Assembly: GCA_903938815.1 (NCBI GenBank)
Contig: CAJAES010000033.1
Coordinates: forward strand, 1 to 36,981
From: an uncultured beta proteobacterium
Lineage (GTDB): Bacteria > Pseudomonadota > Gammaproteobacteria > Burkholderiales > Burkholderiaceae_C
Direction of reading: 5' to 3'
DNA: 36,981 bases
Shown: one piece after another, positions 1 through 6,712 of the stretch
How the letters are laid out: each line of letters begins with the position of its first letter
Numbering within the stretch: the stretch's first letter is position 1
Made by a program: the position numbers and the translations under genes
The notes under the pieces: model-generated
Seen by the model: only the letters and a program-made list of their open reading frames with translations
Databases searched by the model: none
Told to the model about the DNA's origin: nothing

Positions 1-22
1 GCCGACGGCGTCGACCGCCCAC

Positions 23-81
23 AGGATGCTGTTCGATAGTGTCCACGTGTCCACCAAGAGTTGAAGTGGACACGAGCATCC
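23..81. repeat. Long imperfect inverted repeat (hairpin)
   Basis: The sequence GGATGCT (23-29) is mirrored by AGCATCC (75-81), and inside it GTGTCCAC (39-46) is mirrored by GTGGACAC (66-73). A second partial copy GTGTCCACC sits at 47-55. The arms would form a long stem. It lies left of the first omegaRNA-like copy, and no T-tract follows. It could be the end of a transposable element (IscB genes derive from IS200/IS605-type elements, whose ends carry hairpins), a terminator of an upstream gene, or a chance structure. The role is not resolved. Confidence 0.45.
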
Positions 82-133
82 TTTGCGCCTACGCCGGGTT
101 CAAGATGACTTTGCCGGACGCTTACGGTACTCC

Positions 134-410
134 GTCAGCCCCCTCACGTGCGCGAGGCAACCTCTTGCCAACAAGAGCGCGTGCCTTTGGCTGACCAGAC
201 CAAGCGGTACCCAACCCGCTACGTTGCAGATAGGTTCAAGACCTACCCACGCATGCTTCCTCAGTGTGTGGCTCTAGAAGTTCCGGTAGCAGACAAGCGA
301 TCGGGGACGTACGAAACGGATCGGAGCAAAACGCCGGTCTGCAACATGGTCGAGGGGAGATGTTTTCTAAACACGTTACCGCCGCAAGGCGCGTTTGCGG
401 AGTAATCCGC
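134..410 (+). ncRNA. Orphan copy of IscB omegaRNA scaffold
   Basis: This stretch is a near-identical, gap-free copy (offset 434 bp over 163-395) of the sequence directly upstream of iscB at 569-844. It begins with a 29-nt version of the array repeat (134-162) and keeps the hairpins seen in the second copy, including the 5-bp stem with CCAA loop just after the repeat, the AGCGG/CCGCT stem and the GCAA-loop stem near the 3' end. The copies differ by scattered substitutions and diverge after ~395. Instead of iscB it is followed by a good Shine-Dalgarno (AAGGAG, 426-431) and an ATG at 440 that stops after five codons. I read it as an omegaRNA whose nuclease gene was lost, possibly still usable in trans by the nearby IscB. 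That it is transcribed is inferred. Confidence 0.6.
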
Positions 411-445
411 TCTTCGTCAACCTAACAAGGAGTGAGCAAATGAAT

Positions 446-596
446 AGCTTCAAGTAGCACGCGCGACGCAACCGAACTTGCGATTGCCAACACCGATGAA
501 GCGATAGTCAGACCCCCGCGCGCGCGAGGCAACCGAATCGACGAGGCCTCCGCCAGGTCGAGTACGACGTCAGCCCCCCGCGCGCGCGAGGCAACC
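446..596 (+). CRISPR. CRISPR-like mini-array merging into the omegaRNA
   Basis: Three repeats end at 473, 534 and 596. The second (507-534) and third (569-596) are 28 bp and differ at one base; they begin GTCAG and end CGCGAGGCAACC. The first (446-473) is degenerate on its left side but matches 14 of the last 16 bases. The unique stretches between them are 33 bp (474-506) and 34 bp (535-568), giving periods of 61 and 62 bp. The third repeat is also the 5' end of the omegaRNA scaffold for the adjacent iscB, so each spacer sits where an OMEGA guide would be, 5' of a scaffold start. Rare IscB loci associated with CRISPR arrays are known. No Cas1/Cas2 is seen in the window. Fragmented duplication of the element end is the alternative reading. 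Confidence 0.6.
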
Positions 597-844
597 TCTT
601 GCCAACAAGACCGCGTGCCTTTGGCTGACCAGACCAAGCGGTACCCAACCCGCTACGTTGCAGATAGGTTCAAGACCTACCCACGCATGCTTCCTCAGTG
701 CGTGGCCCTAGAAGTTCCGATAGCAGACAAGCGATCGGGGACGTACGAAACGGATCGGATTCAAACGCCGGTCTGCAACATGGTCGAGGGGAGATGTTTT
801 CCAAACACGTTACCGCCGCAAGGCGCGTTGAAAGGAGTAATCCA
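569..844 (+). ncRNA. IscB omegaRNA (OMEGA guide RNA scaffold)
   Basis: The ~276 nt directly 5' of iscB are where the omegaRNA of IscB systems is encoded, with the guide at its 5' end. Local stems are visible: TCTTG/CAAGA with a CCAA loop (597-610), AGCGG/CCGCT (637-654), TAGGT/ACCTA (665-679) and CGCC-GCAA-GGCG with a GNRA tetraloop (814-825). The 20 nt before the scaffold (549-568) would be the guide; these lie in the last spacer of the array-like repeats. Strong conservation with the copy at 134-410, including the stems, supports a selected RNA. The exact 5' and 3' ends are inferred. Confidence 0.7.
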
Positions 845-2167
845 ATGTCCAGAGTATTTGTCATTGCAAAGCACGGCGACCCGCTGATGCCTTGCGAACC
901 TGCCAGAGCCAGGCAGCTACTGAGGAAGGGAATGGCGGTCGTGCATCGCACCTTCCCCTTCGTGATCAGACTCAAGCAGCGCGAGACGGGTGACGTTCAG
1001 CCCATCAAGCTCAAGCTCGATCCGGGCAGCAAGACCACGGGCATTGCGCTCACGCGCGAGGCACCTGGAAAGTCTGTAGCCCTGAAGCTCATCGAGCTTG
1101 AGCATCGTGGCCGCCAGATCAGTGACGCGCTGACATCACGCAGCAGCCTCCGGCGCCGACGCCGTGGACAACTGCGCTATCGGGCTCCTCGATTCCTGAA
1201 TCGTGGAAACAAGAAGAACGGATGGCTGGCTCCGTCGCTGATGCACAGGGTCCACAGCACGATGTCGTGGGTTGAGAGGCTGCGGCGCTGGGTCCCGGTG
1301 TCAGACATCGCGAGCGAACTCGTTCGCTTTGACATGCAGGCTCTTGAGAATCCAGAGGTCACCGGCGTCGAGTATCAGCAAGGAACGCTTGCAGGCTACG
1401 AAGTCCGCGAGTACCTCCTGGAAAAATGGGCGCGCAAGTGCGCCTACTGCGATGCGACAGGGGTTCCTTTGCAGATTGAGCACATCGTTGCGCGAGCACG
1501 TGGCGGAACAGACCGGATCAGCAACTTGACGCTGGCCTGCGGTTGTTGCAACCAACGCAAGGGTGCCTCGTCCATTCAGGAGTACTTGGCCAAAGACCAG
1601 TCGCGCTTGAAGAAGATTCTTGCATCTGCGAAGGCGCCTTTGAAGGATGCTGCAGCTGTCAACGCGACGCGCTGGAGGCTGGCGAATGAACTGAAAACCA
1701 CTGGGCTGCGAATAGAACTCGCCTCAGGCGGGAGAACAAAGTTCAATCGAACGCAGTTCGGCGTGCCGAAGTCTCACGCCCTCGACGCCATGTGCGTTGG
1801 GAACGTTGTAGGTGTAGAGCGCTGGAATCAGCCGACGTTGCTCGCCAGATCAACCGGACGTGGAGGCTACCAGCGTGCAATCACTGACGCTTATGGCTTT
1901 CCAAAGGCGCACAAGACGCGCACGAAGATGCAGTTTGGGTTCCAGACTGGAGATATGGTCAGAGCCTTGATCCCAAGGGGAAAGTACACAGGCGTCCATA
2001 CCGGACGTGTTTCCGTACGTGCAACCGGCAAGTTTGACCTGAAGTCGGACAGCCGCCCACGGTTCGGCGTTGGCCACAAGCACTGCACGATCGTCCAGCG
2101 CGCCGACGGCTACAGCTACTCATGGAAGCCGACGCCAACGGCAGATCAGAAAGGCACTACCGCCTAG
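845..2167 (+). CDS. iscB: IscB RNA-guided endonuclease (OMEGA nuclease)
   Basis: A 440-aa protein with the full IscB architecture. The N-terminal PLMP motif is at residues 13-16. The RuvC-I strand has D59 (KLDPGSKTTGIAL). An arginine-rich bridge helix follows at ~101-120, RuvC-II has E158 in ELVRFDMQ, and the HNH insert at ~195-242 has CAYC (199-202) and ACGCC zinc-type cysteines with IEH (H213 the likely general base). RuvC-III is SHALDAMCVG with H311 and D314. The positively charged C-terminal tail would be the region that reads the target-adjacent motif. All catalytic residues are present, so it should be active: an omegaRNA-guided double-strand DNA nuclease, ancestor-like to Cas9. The ATG at 845 is chosen because it starts the conserved SRVFVIAKHG strand and has AAAGGAG at 831-837; an open frame upstream overlaps the omegaRNA and is not counted. 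No TnpA-type transposase is visible nearby. Confidence 0.95.
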   Translation: MSRVFVIAKHGDPLMPCEPARARQLLRKGMAVVHRTFPFVIRLKQRETGDVQPIKLKLDPGSKTTGIALTREAPGKSVALKLIELEHRGRQISDALTSRSSLRRRRRGQLRYRAPRFLNRGNKKNGWLAPSLMHRVHSTMSWVERLRRWVPVSDIASELVRFDMQALENPEVTGVEYQQGTLAGYEVREYLLEKWARKCAYCDATGVPLQIEHIVARARGGTDRISNLTLACGCCNQRKGASSIQEYLAKDQSRLKKILASAKAPLKDAAAVNATRWRLANELKTTGLRIELASGGRTKFNRTQFGVPKSHALDAMCVGNVVGVERWNQPTLLARSTGRGGYQRAITDAYGFPKAHKTRTKMQFGFQTGDMVRALIPRGKYTGVHTGRVSVRATGKFDLKSDSRPRFGVGHKHCTIVQRADGYSYSWKPTPTADQKGTTA

Positions 2168-2200
2168 ACCGAAGTTCGCTTCAGATCTGACCCACCCTCA

Positions 2201-2236
2201 ACCCATCACGTTTCGACGCGATGGGTTTTGTTTTTT
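2201..2236 (+). terminator. Rho-independent terminator after iscB
   Basis: ACCCATC (2201-2207) pairs with GATGGGT (2220-2226) around a 12-nt loop, followed by a T-rich tract (TTTTGTTTTTT). It lies 33 bp after the iscB stop codon. Confidence 0.85.
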
Positions 2237-2310
2237 CTAGTGCCATCTGGTCGGCTGTTATAGCCCTTGCGCGACCACAATCTGGGCACTGCATCGCGAG
2301 GTACTTCAAC

Positions 2311-2562
2311 ATGACAGAGACCAAGACTGCACCAGACCCGAACGTGATTTTCGACGCGACGACCAGCAACGGGGTTTTGATCATCGACGCTGGCGTCCCC
2401 AGTGCTCGTGCGATGCGCGAGGCACTGGCTCTACTCCCGGCTGGCGGCCGGATGAACTACGCCATCTGCATCAATCCTTTCGATCCGAGCTTTCACGCCA
2501 TGCTGGAAGAAGTTGGTCCCGCTTCATGCGGTGATCGGCGCGGCGATTTGTCAGTCGCCTGA
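2311..2562 (+). CDS. Small hypothetical protein
   Basis: An 83-aa open frame starting at the ATG at 2311; the longer frame from 2221 would begin inside the iscB terminator and is rejected. The composition looks coding (mixed hydrophobic strands such as NGVLIIDAGVP, then a helix-like SARAMREALALLPAG), but I recognise no family. There is no strong Shine-Dalgarno. It runs in the same direction as the two small genes that follow, and the next gene begins 29 bp after its stop, so the three may be co-transcribed. It could be an accessory or anti-defence type small protein, but nothing in the sequence proves a role. Confidence 0.4.
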   Translation: MTETKTAPDPNVIFDATTSNGVLIIDAGVPSARAMREALALLPAGGRMNYAICINPFDPSFHAMLEEVGPASCGDRRGDLSVA

Positions 2563-2591
2563 CGACGACAACCACAGACCGGGGACGCAAC

Positions 2592-3053
2592 GTGACGCCG
2601 ATTGAGGCCCAGAGCATTCTGGAGGACCTAGCGACCGGGAAGGACCCAACCAATGGGCAGAGCCTGCCACCTGGTGGGCCTCTACACACCCCCTACGTGA
2701 TGCAGGCGCTGTATCTCGGCGCCATGGCACTGGCGCGATCCCCGTCGCAGCAGAAACTCAAGCCGGCCAGTGAGGGCCGGCGCACCCGAAGGAAGCGCAA
2801 AGTCGATCCCGACGCCCCCAGGACGGGGAAGCGATGGTTGCCTGGCGAAGAGGGTCGCTTGGTCGCGGCCTATGATGCGGGCGTCTCGATCATCGATCTG
2901 GCCAATCGGCACGGGCGCACGAGGTTCGCCATCGCCGGTCGACTGGTTGACGAAGGGCGTGATGGCAAGCTCTCGGAGGTGTTCGGAAGTGCGAAGTACG
3001 AGTCCAATGAGGTCGACCACCGTGATTCCTCCCCGCAAGAACTCCCAATCTGA
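2592..3053 (+). CDS. Predicted DNA-binding protein with SANT/Myb-like C-terminal HTH
   Basis: A 153-aa protein starting with GTG after a GGGGA sequence. Residues ~62-80 are very basic (RRTRRKRK). Residues ~80-120 have the pattern RTGKRWLPGEEGRLVAAYD, then GVSIIDLANRHGRTRFAIAGRL. This matches the helical 'W-x-EE-x-L...I-x-x-LA-x-x-H-x-RT-x-x-AI' homeodomain-like motif common in small proteins of plasmids and genomic islands. It probably binds DNA or acts as a regulator. The last 16 codons overlap the start of the next open frame. The function beyond DNA binding is unknown. Confidence 0.6.
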   Translation: MTPIEAQSILEDLATGKDPTNGQSLPPGGPLHTPYVMQALYLGAMALARSPSQQKLKPASEGRRTRRKRKVDPDAPRTGKRWLPGEEGRLVAAYDAGVSIIDLANRHGRTRFAIAGRLVDEGRDGKLSEVFGSAKYESNEVDHRDSSPQELPI

Positions 3054-3300
3054 CCTTGGTGCCTGCGGGCAGCGACCAAGCACTCGGAACAGTGATGAAA
3101 CGCGACAGGTTGATGCCACCGTTGTCGCAGTCATTCCCGAGTTCCACCAGGCGAAGATTCGTGATGGCGAAGGTCACCTCTATGCGATCACTTCCAGGAC
3201 GAGTGGCGTCGACCTTCTGTCGCTCCGTGAGGGCCAGATCGTTCGGTGCACCGTGACCATTAAGCTGCCTCGGGTCCTCAGCGCAGAGGTGATCACGTAA
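3007..3300 (+). CDS. Small beta-rich (OB/cold-shock-like) hypothetical protein
   Basis: A 97-aa frame from the ATG at 3007, overlapping the previous gene by 47 bp. Residues ~40-97 read VVAVIPEFHQAKIRDGEG, followed by alternating strands (LYAITSRT, LREGQIVRCTV, LSAEVI). This spacing of strands and the 'G-x-x-x-x-C-x-V' turn resemble a cold-shock/OB-fold domain. The N-terminal 40 residues overlap the earlier gene and look less constrained, so the true start may be further in. Its partner could be the HTH protein just upstream. The family assignment is by fold impression only. Confidence 0.45.
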   Translation: MRSTTVIPPRKNSQSDLGACGQRPSTRNSDETRQVDATVVAVIPEFHQAKIRDGEGHLYAITSRTSGVDLLSLREGQIVRCTVTIKLPRVLSAEVIT

Positions 3301-3310
3301 CCAGCAGCGG

Positions 3311-3525
3311 CTAGGCCGGGTTGCCCGCGCCAGACGCCTTGGCGCGCAGCCCTTCCCACAACTTCCCTGCGCCAAGCAGCACGGCCTTCAGGTCAGCCCG
3401 CAGCACCGCCGATTCCAGTGCTTGCTTGCTCATCGTGCTGTGCGCCGACAGCGCGTCGATGATGGCGCCTTCGAGTTCTTTGTGGATGTCCCGAGAGTTG
3501 TCAATGCAACTCCGAAGATGGACAT
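3311..3525 (-). pseudogene. Fragment resembling the C-terminus of type I restriction HsdR
   Basis: On the minus strand, after the jetD stop, there is a clear Shine-Dalgarno (GTAGGAG) and an ATG at 3525. That frame ends after 31 codons, while a frame shifted by one base runs to a TAG at 3313-3311. It encodes about 65 residues: NSRDIHKELEGAIIDALSAH, then a TMSKQALES segment, a V-L-L-G-A-G-K-L-W-E-G-L-R segment and a short tail. The pattern (AIIDAL...H-x-x-MS-x-QAL-x-S...LKxVLLG...LWEALR) is what I know from HsdR C-termini. The shifted frame is the same frame as jetD, separated from it only by the jetD stop codon. It could be a decayed gene with a 1-base indel near the start, a small intact gene with a rare start, or a remnant fused behind jetD. 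It lies in the Jet operon. Confidence 0.45.
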
Positions 3526-3547
3526 GGTGACTCCTACTTCCTGGGCT

Positions 3548-4486
3548 CTACTCACCACTGCCCATGGGCGCAAGGCTATGACGTTCAAGGAACGCCTCCT
3601 GCACCAAGCCCTCGCCATGTCGGCGTACCACCTCCCACAGCAACAGAACTTCCTTGTTCGAGGTCCGCTCCAGCGACGGCGCCCAGTGTGCGTACTGCTT
3701 CTGATACAGGTCTGCACGCCCGCTGCTCGCCTCTCGGTGTGCCCCAAGATGGCTGTCCAACTCCTGCGCGTCCGGAGCAACCAAGCCATCCAGGCGAGGC
3801 AGGGTCAGCGCAGTACCCAGGCCTGCAGGATCGACATCGAACGCACCGAACACAGGGATGGAAGTCCGCAGCAGGAGCGCGTTCACCGCGTCAGCACGTG
3901 TTCCGTCCTTCTCGCCCCGGAATACGAATAGAGGATGTTCGCCTCGCGCAGCCAAATACCGCTTGTGCCAGCGACTGCACCGACGAAACGGCTCCAGGTT
4001 CTCGACAACGATGATCGAGTCATGATCGCAGCCGTCCACGATCTGATCCGCCGGCAGAACCAAGTGGGAGCCCTCGGGGAGGAGCAGGTTGGATTTGGCC
4101 ACCCGAAGTGGCTGGGATGGCAAGCACGTCACCGCAACCAAGCCCGCTGAAGCCGCCACACCGGCCCACTTCTCGTTGCCGCGAAGCGCCCAGGAGTCTG
4201 TACGGCCCAAGGCCTTCCAAGCGTCGGGTGAGGTGCTCGGATCGATCTTTTCCAGTCTGAGCAGATCGCCCGCTCTGCCAAAGTCGGCGCTGCTGTACCT
4301 GACCTTAGTTCCAGTGACGGAGCCGATGCCGTGGACCTCGGCCAGGCGACGCGTGACCTCACCAAGTGGCTTCGAATCCGGCCTGCTCTGGACGAGGCTC
4401 AGCAGGAAGGTGATCGACCTTTTGCTCTCTGCGCTCAAGGGGCACTCCCTCGCATCCCAAGCCGTGGGCGCATACCTGCGAAGCAA
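3548..4486 (-). CDS. jetD: JetD-like TOPRIM nuclease subunit of Wadjet system
   Basis: A 312-aa protein with the DUF2220-type TOPRIM domain in its C-terminal half. The first acidic motif is IIVVENLEPF with E162; the second is VFGAFDVDPAGL with D217 and D219. An N-terminal helical/winged region fits the arm that docks DNA. In Wadjet, JetD cuts small circular DNA that the JetABC SMC motor has extruded. The start is doubtful: the first usable codon in frame is TTG at 4486, which has GGAG directly against it (too close), while an ATG at 4545 directly abuts the jetA stop but is out of frame and ends after 27 codons before its own stop. The reading frame is open upstream of the TTG through the jetA end. 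So either a CTG start upstream is used or one base was gained or lost near the 5' end. Confidence 0.8.
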   Translation of the reverse strand: MLRRYAPTAWDARECPLSAESKRSITFLLSLVQSRPDSKPLGEVTRRLAEVHGIGSVTGTKVRYSSADFGRAGDLLRLEKIDPSTSPDAWKALGRTDSWALRGNEKWAGVAASAGLVAVTCLPSQPLRVAKSNLLLPEGSHLVLPADQIVDGCDHDSIIVVENLEPFRRCSRWHKRYLAARGEHPLFVFRGEKDGTRADAVNALLLRTSIPVFGAFDVDPAGLGTALTLPRLDGLVAPDAQELDSHLGAHREASSGRADLYQKQYAHWAPSLERTSNKEVLLLWEVVRRHGEGLVQEAFLERHSLAPMGSGE

Positions 4487-4545
4487 CTCCTTCGGTGCGC
4501 TTTGTCGCAGGCGCTGACCTTGGCAGTGGGCGAGACCAGTGCCAT

Positions 4546-5805
4546 TTAGTGGTGCTCGGCAAATGAGTTGACCAGGCGCGAAGTCACGCTCACATCGGAG
4601 AACACGCGCGTGCCCGAGACCTCATCTTGCTGTGGCGCGAAGACGGGAACCAGACGGAAGGCGTCCATCTCTTCACCGTCTTCCTCGATCAGGAGGCACT
4701 GGAGCCAGACTGCCATGGACAGATCGTCGAACTCGCGCCGGTTGAACTTCCACAGGTAGGCAGACAGGCCGTATCCATCAACCGACGATTGCACATCGAT
4801 GAGGAACTGGTGGAGCGCGATGTCGTACAGCTCGGGCTCCAGTTCCACAACCTTTCTGGACGGCTCGCCGTCATCGGCCACCTGCTGCGGCACGAAGTCT
4901 TCGGCGCGTGCCACCCGTTGCGGACCTGCGGCAAGCGTCGCCGCGATCGATGCCATGTCATCGAGCGTGCCGCCCCTTAGCACGTCGGGATTCGGCCGCA
5001 CGGGCACCGGGTCGACCTTGAACAACCACGGAGGTGACGTGTCGTCCACCGGGACATCGGGGCCCTCATACCGTGGATGAAGCTGGAACAGGAGCAGCGC
5101 CTTGGCGAAGTTCGCGTTGCGCTTCTGCACCTCTCGCGTCTTGAAGAGCATCCGCTGAATCGTGTTCCAAATCTCAGCGAGTTGCACCACCCAGGCCTGT
5201 TGGTGCTGCGAGATCATCTGTTTGTATATCCGTGCCAGCTCGTACATCTCGTCGTCGACAAGATGATCTGGAAGCTGTGTGGCGATCAACTCAAGCACAT
5301 CGGCCTGAAGGTCGCGCGTTTCGGCGATGTAGAAGAGGTTCTGCCGCTTCTTTTCGTGAAGTGACTTGGCGGTTGCAAACTGGCTGTCCATCAGCGCGCG
5401 AAGGGTGAACACGTTTCGCTGGATGGACTCGTGGATCGAGAAGCACTCGTCTTCGAACTCTGACTCGGCGTTGACCATGTCGCGCAACTCGCCGAGTCGG
5501 CGCGCGTCGGACATGCTCTGCTTCAACCGCTTCAGCCTCTCAAGTTGCGGTGCAATTCGCGCCAGCCGGTCGTATGAGCGGAGCTTGGACGTGGCCGCAT
5601 CGAAATGCCTTTGGAGGGTTCTCGTGAGCTTGAAGGTGCCGGCTTCGAATGGACGAATCGCCCCCGCGTGCTCCAAGGCACGCACGCCCTTGTTGACATC
5701 GGCCGTGTCCGTGATGGAGCCATCGTGATACGCCCGCGAGACCAGCTCGCGGTTCGCGTACAGGACTTCGATGTACGCGACGATGGGGTCGGATGAGCGA
5801 GCCAC
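4546..5805 (-). CDS. jetA: JetA-like kleisin subunit of Wadjet system
   Basis: A 419-aa protein starting at GTG (5805), 8 nt after a TAGGAG ribosome site that contains the stop codon of the upstream 80-aa gene. The N-terminus (~1-75) looks like a winged-helix module (VNKGVRALEHAGAIRPF), the middle (~75-230) is long helical and charged, and the C-terminus (~325-419) is a second compact domain. This layout fits MukF/JetA kleisins, which bridge the two heads of the SMC ATPase. The assignment rests on position in the operon with the SMC-like and TOPRIM genes plus the domain layout, since kleisins carry no sharp motif. It is transcribed with the other Jet genes. Confidence 0.7.
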   Translation of the reverse strand: MARSSDPIVAYIEVLYANRELVSRAYHDGSITDTADVNKGVRALEHAGAIRPFEAGTFKLTRTLQRHFDAATSKLRSYDRLARIAPQLERLKRLKQSMSDARRLGELRDMVNAESEFEDECFSIHESIQRNVFTLRALMDSQFATAKSLHEKKRQNLFYIAETRDLQADVLELIATQLPDHLVDDEMYELARIYKQMISQHQQAWVVQLAEIWNTIQRMLFKTREVQKRNANFAKALLLFQLHPRYEGPDVPVDDTSPPWLFKVDPVPVRPNPDVLRGGTLDDMASIAATLAAGPQRVARAEDFVPQQVADDGEPSRKVVELEPELYDIALHQFLIDVQSSVDGYGLSAYLWKFNRREFDDLSMAVWLQCLLIEEDGEEMDAFRLVPVFAPQQDEVSGTRVFSDVSVTSRLVNSFAEHH

Positions 5806-5816
5806 TACTCGAACTC

Positions 5817-6059
5817 CTAATCTTGGATTTGCTGTGGCGCGGTGACTGCGAGGCTGGCGACTTCTTGGTAGTGCGCAAGCGTCACTGCTGCTCGGTCACG
5901 AACCAGGTCTACGCCTGCTCCATGTAGCTTCATCGCCGTCCAAACCCGCCCGTTGTGAATACCTGCATCAGTCGCCGACCGGAGCACGCTGTGTCCCGCA
6001 GCGACAAGCTCAAGCGCCTGGATAAGAGCAAACGAAGGACGGCGGCCTTTCAGCGTCAT
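5817..6059 (-). CDS. Small accessory protein inside the Jet operon
   Basis: An 80-aa protein whose ATG overlaps the jetB stop (ATGA) and whose own stop forms part of the jetA ribosome site, so it is translationally coupled on both sides. The sequence is mostly helical. A stretch of FALIQALELVAAGHSVLRSA followed by TDAGIHNGRVWTAMKLH looks like a helix-turn-helix that could bind DNA. The four-gene JetABCD set does not include such a gene in its textbook form, so it is either a type-specific extra subunit or a split-off domain. No family is recognised. Confidence 0.6.
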   Translation of the reverse strand: MTLKGRRPSFALIQALELVAAGHSVLRSATDAGIHNGRVWTAMKLHGAGVDLVRDRAAVTLAHYQEVASLAVTAPQQIQD

Positions 6060-6712
6060 GCGGGCGCTCCATCTGCTTTGGGCGCACCCTCATCTGCCAC
6101 CAGCTCAAGCTGATTGCTCGGCTCTTCCGGAACCACTGACGGCTCGTGATCCAGCAGGAAGGCAATCACTTGGTGCAGGTAGTCGATCTTCCCGCTCACC
6201 ATGTAGATTTCGCGCTCGGCATTCCGCTCGATCAGGTAGCCGTCCCGGCGCAATCCGTCCAAAGCCCGCTTGAGGTTGTCGTGGACCGATGTGGTCACGC
6301 GCGAGCCGACGAGATACGGCAGGACAGACCTGAAGTCCTCCAGCAACTTCGGGCTGTTGCTGATGCGCTCCACAAGACTCGGTAGGTCTACAAGGCTTCC
6401 CGGCGTGAGCATCAGATCATTGCAGAGGGCCTGCTGTACGGTCATGAGGAACTGCATCCTCGGTCCATGCTCGGTCTTGATCTCGGCGAACTGCTTCCGG
6501 ATGGCAGCCCGCTGGTCCTTGTCAACGCGGGTGTGCGCCAGGAAGTAGGCACCATCGTCCCCAAGGCGCGACAGCCGGTACCCGATCTCCTCGACCCACC
6601 TAGACACGCGTGCGTGCTGGTCTTGGTCCTGGAGAAAGCTGTACAGCGCCGGTTGTCGAAACTCGCAAATGAAGTCGCCTGCGAGAAGCGCATGAATGGC
6701 TTGTTCAAACAC
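6056..6712 (-). CDS. jetB: JetB-like KITE subunit of Wadjet system
   Basis: A 218-aa protein beginning with GTG, its first 8 bases overlapping the end of jetC. It has two winged-helix-like parts, about residues 1-95 and 100-185, the second ending in NLKRALDGLRRDGYLIER, a typical winged-helix recognition helix and wing, followed by an acidic tail. MukE/JetB (KITE) proteins have this tandem winged-helix design and dimerise on the kleisin. Length and gene position agree. The call is contextual because the family is poorly conserved. Confidence 0.7.
   Translation of the reverse strand: MFEQAIHALLAGDFICEFRQPALYSFLQDQDQHARVSRWVEEIGYRLSRLGDDGAYFLAHTRVDKDQRAAIRKQFAEIKTEHGPRMQFLMTVQQALCNDLMLTPGSLVDLPSLVERISNSPKLLEDFRSVLPYLVGSRVTTSVHDNLKRALDGLRRDGYLIERNAEREIYMVSGKIDYLHQVIAFLLDHEPSVVPEEPSNQLELVADEGAPKADGAPA

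Noticed and set aside
422..637. Minus-strand frame across the array
   Set aside because: It only reads the repeats antisense; low-complexity Arg/Ala/Ser composition and no start signal.
698..844. N-terminal extension of IscB
   Set aside because: The frame is open but lies in the omegaRNA; the conserved protein begins at the ATG at 845 with its own ribosome site.
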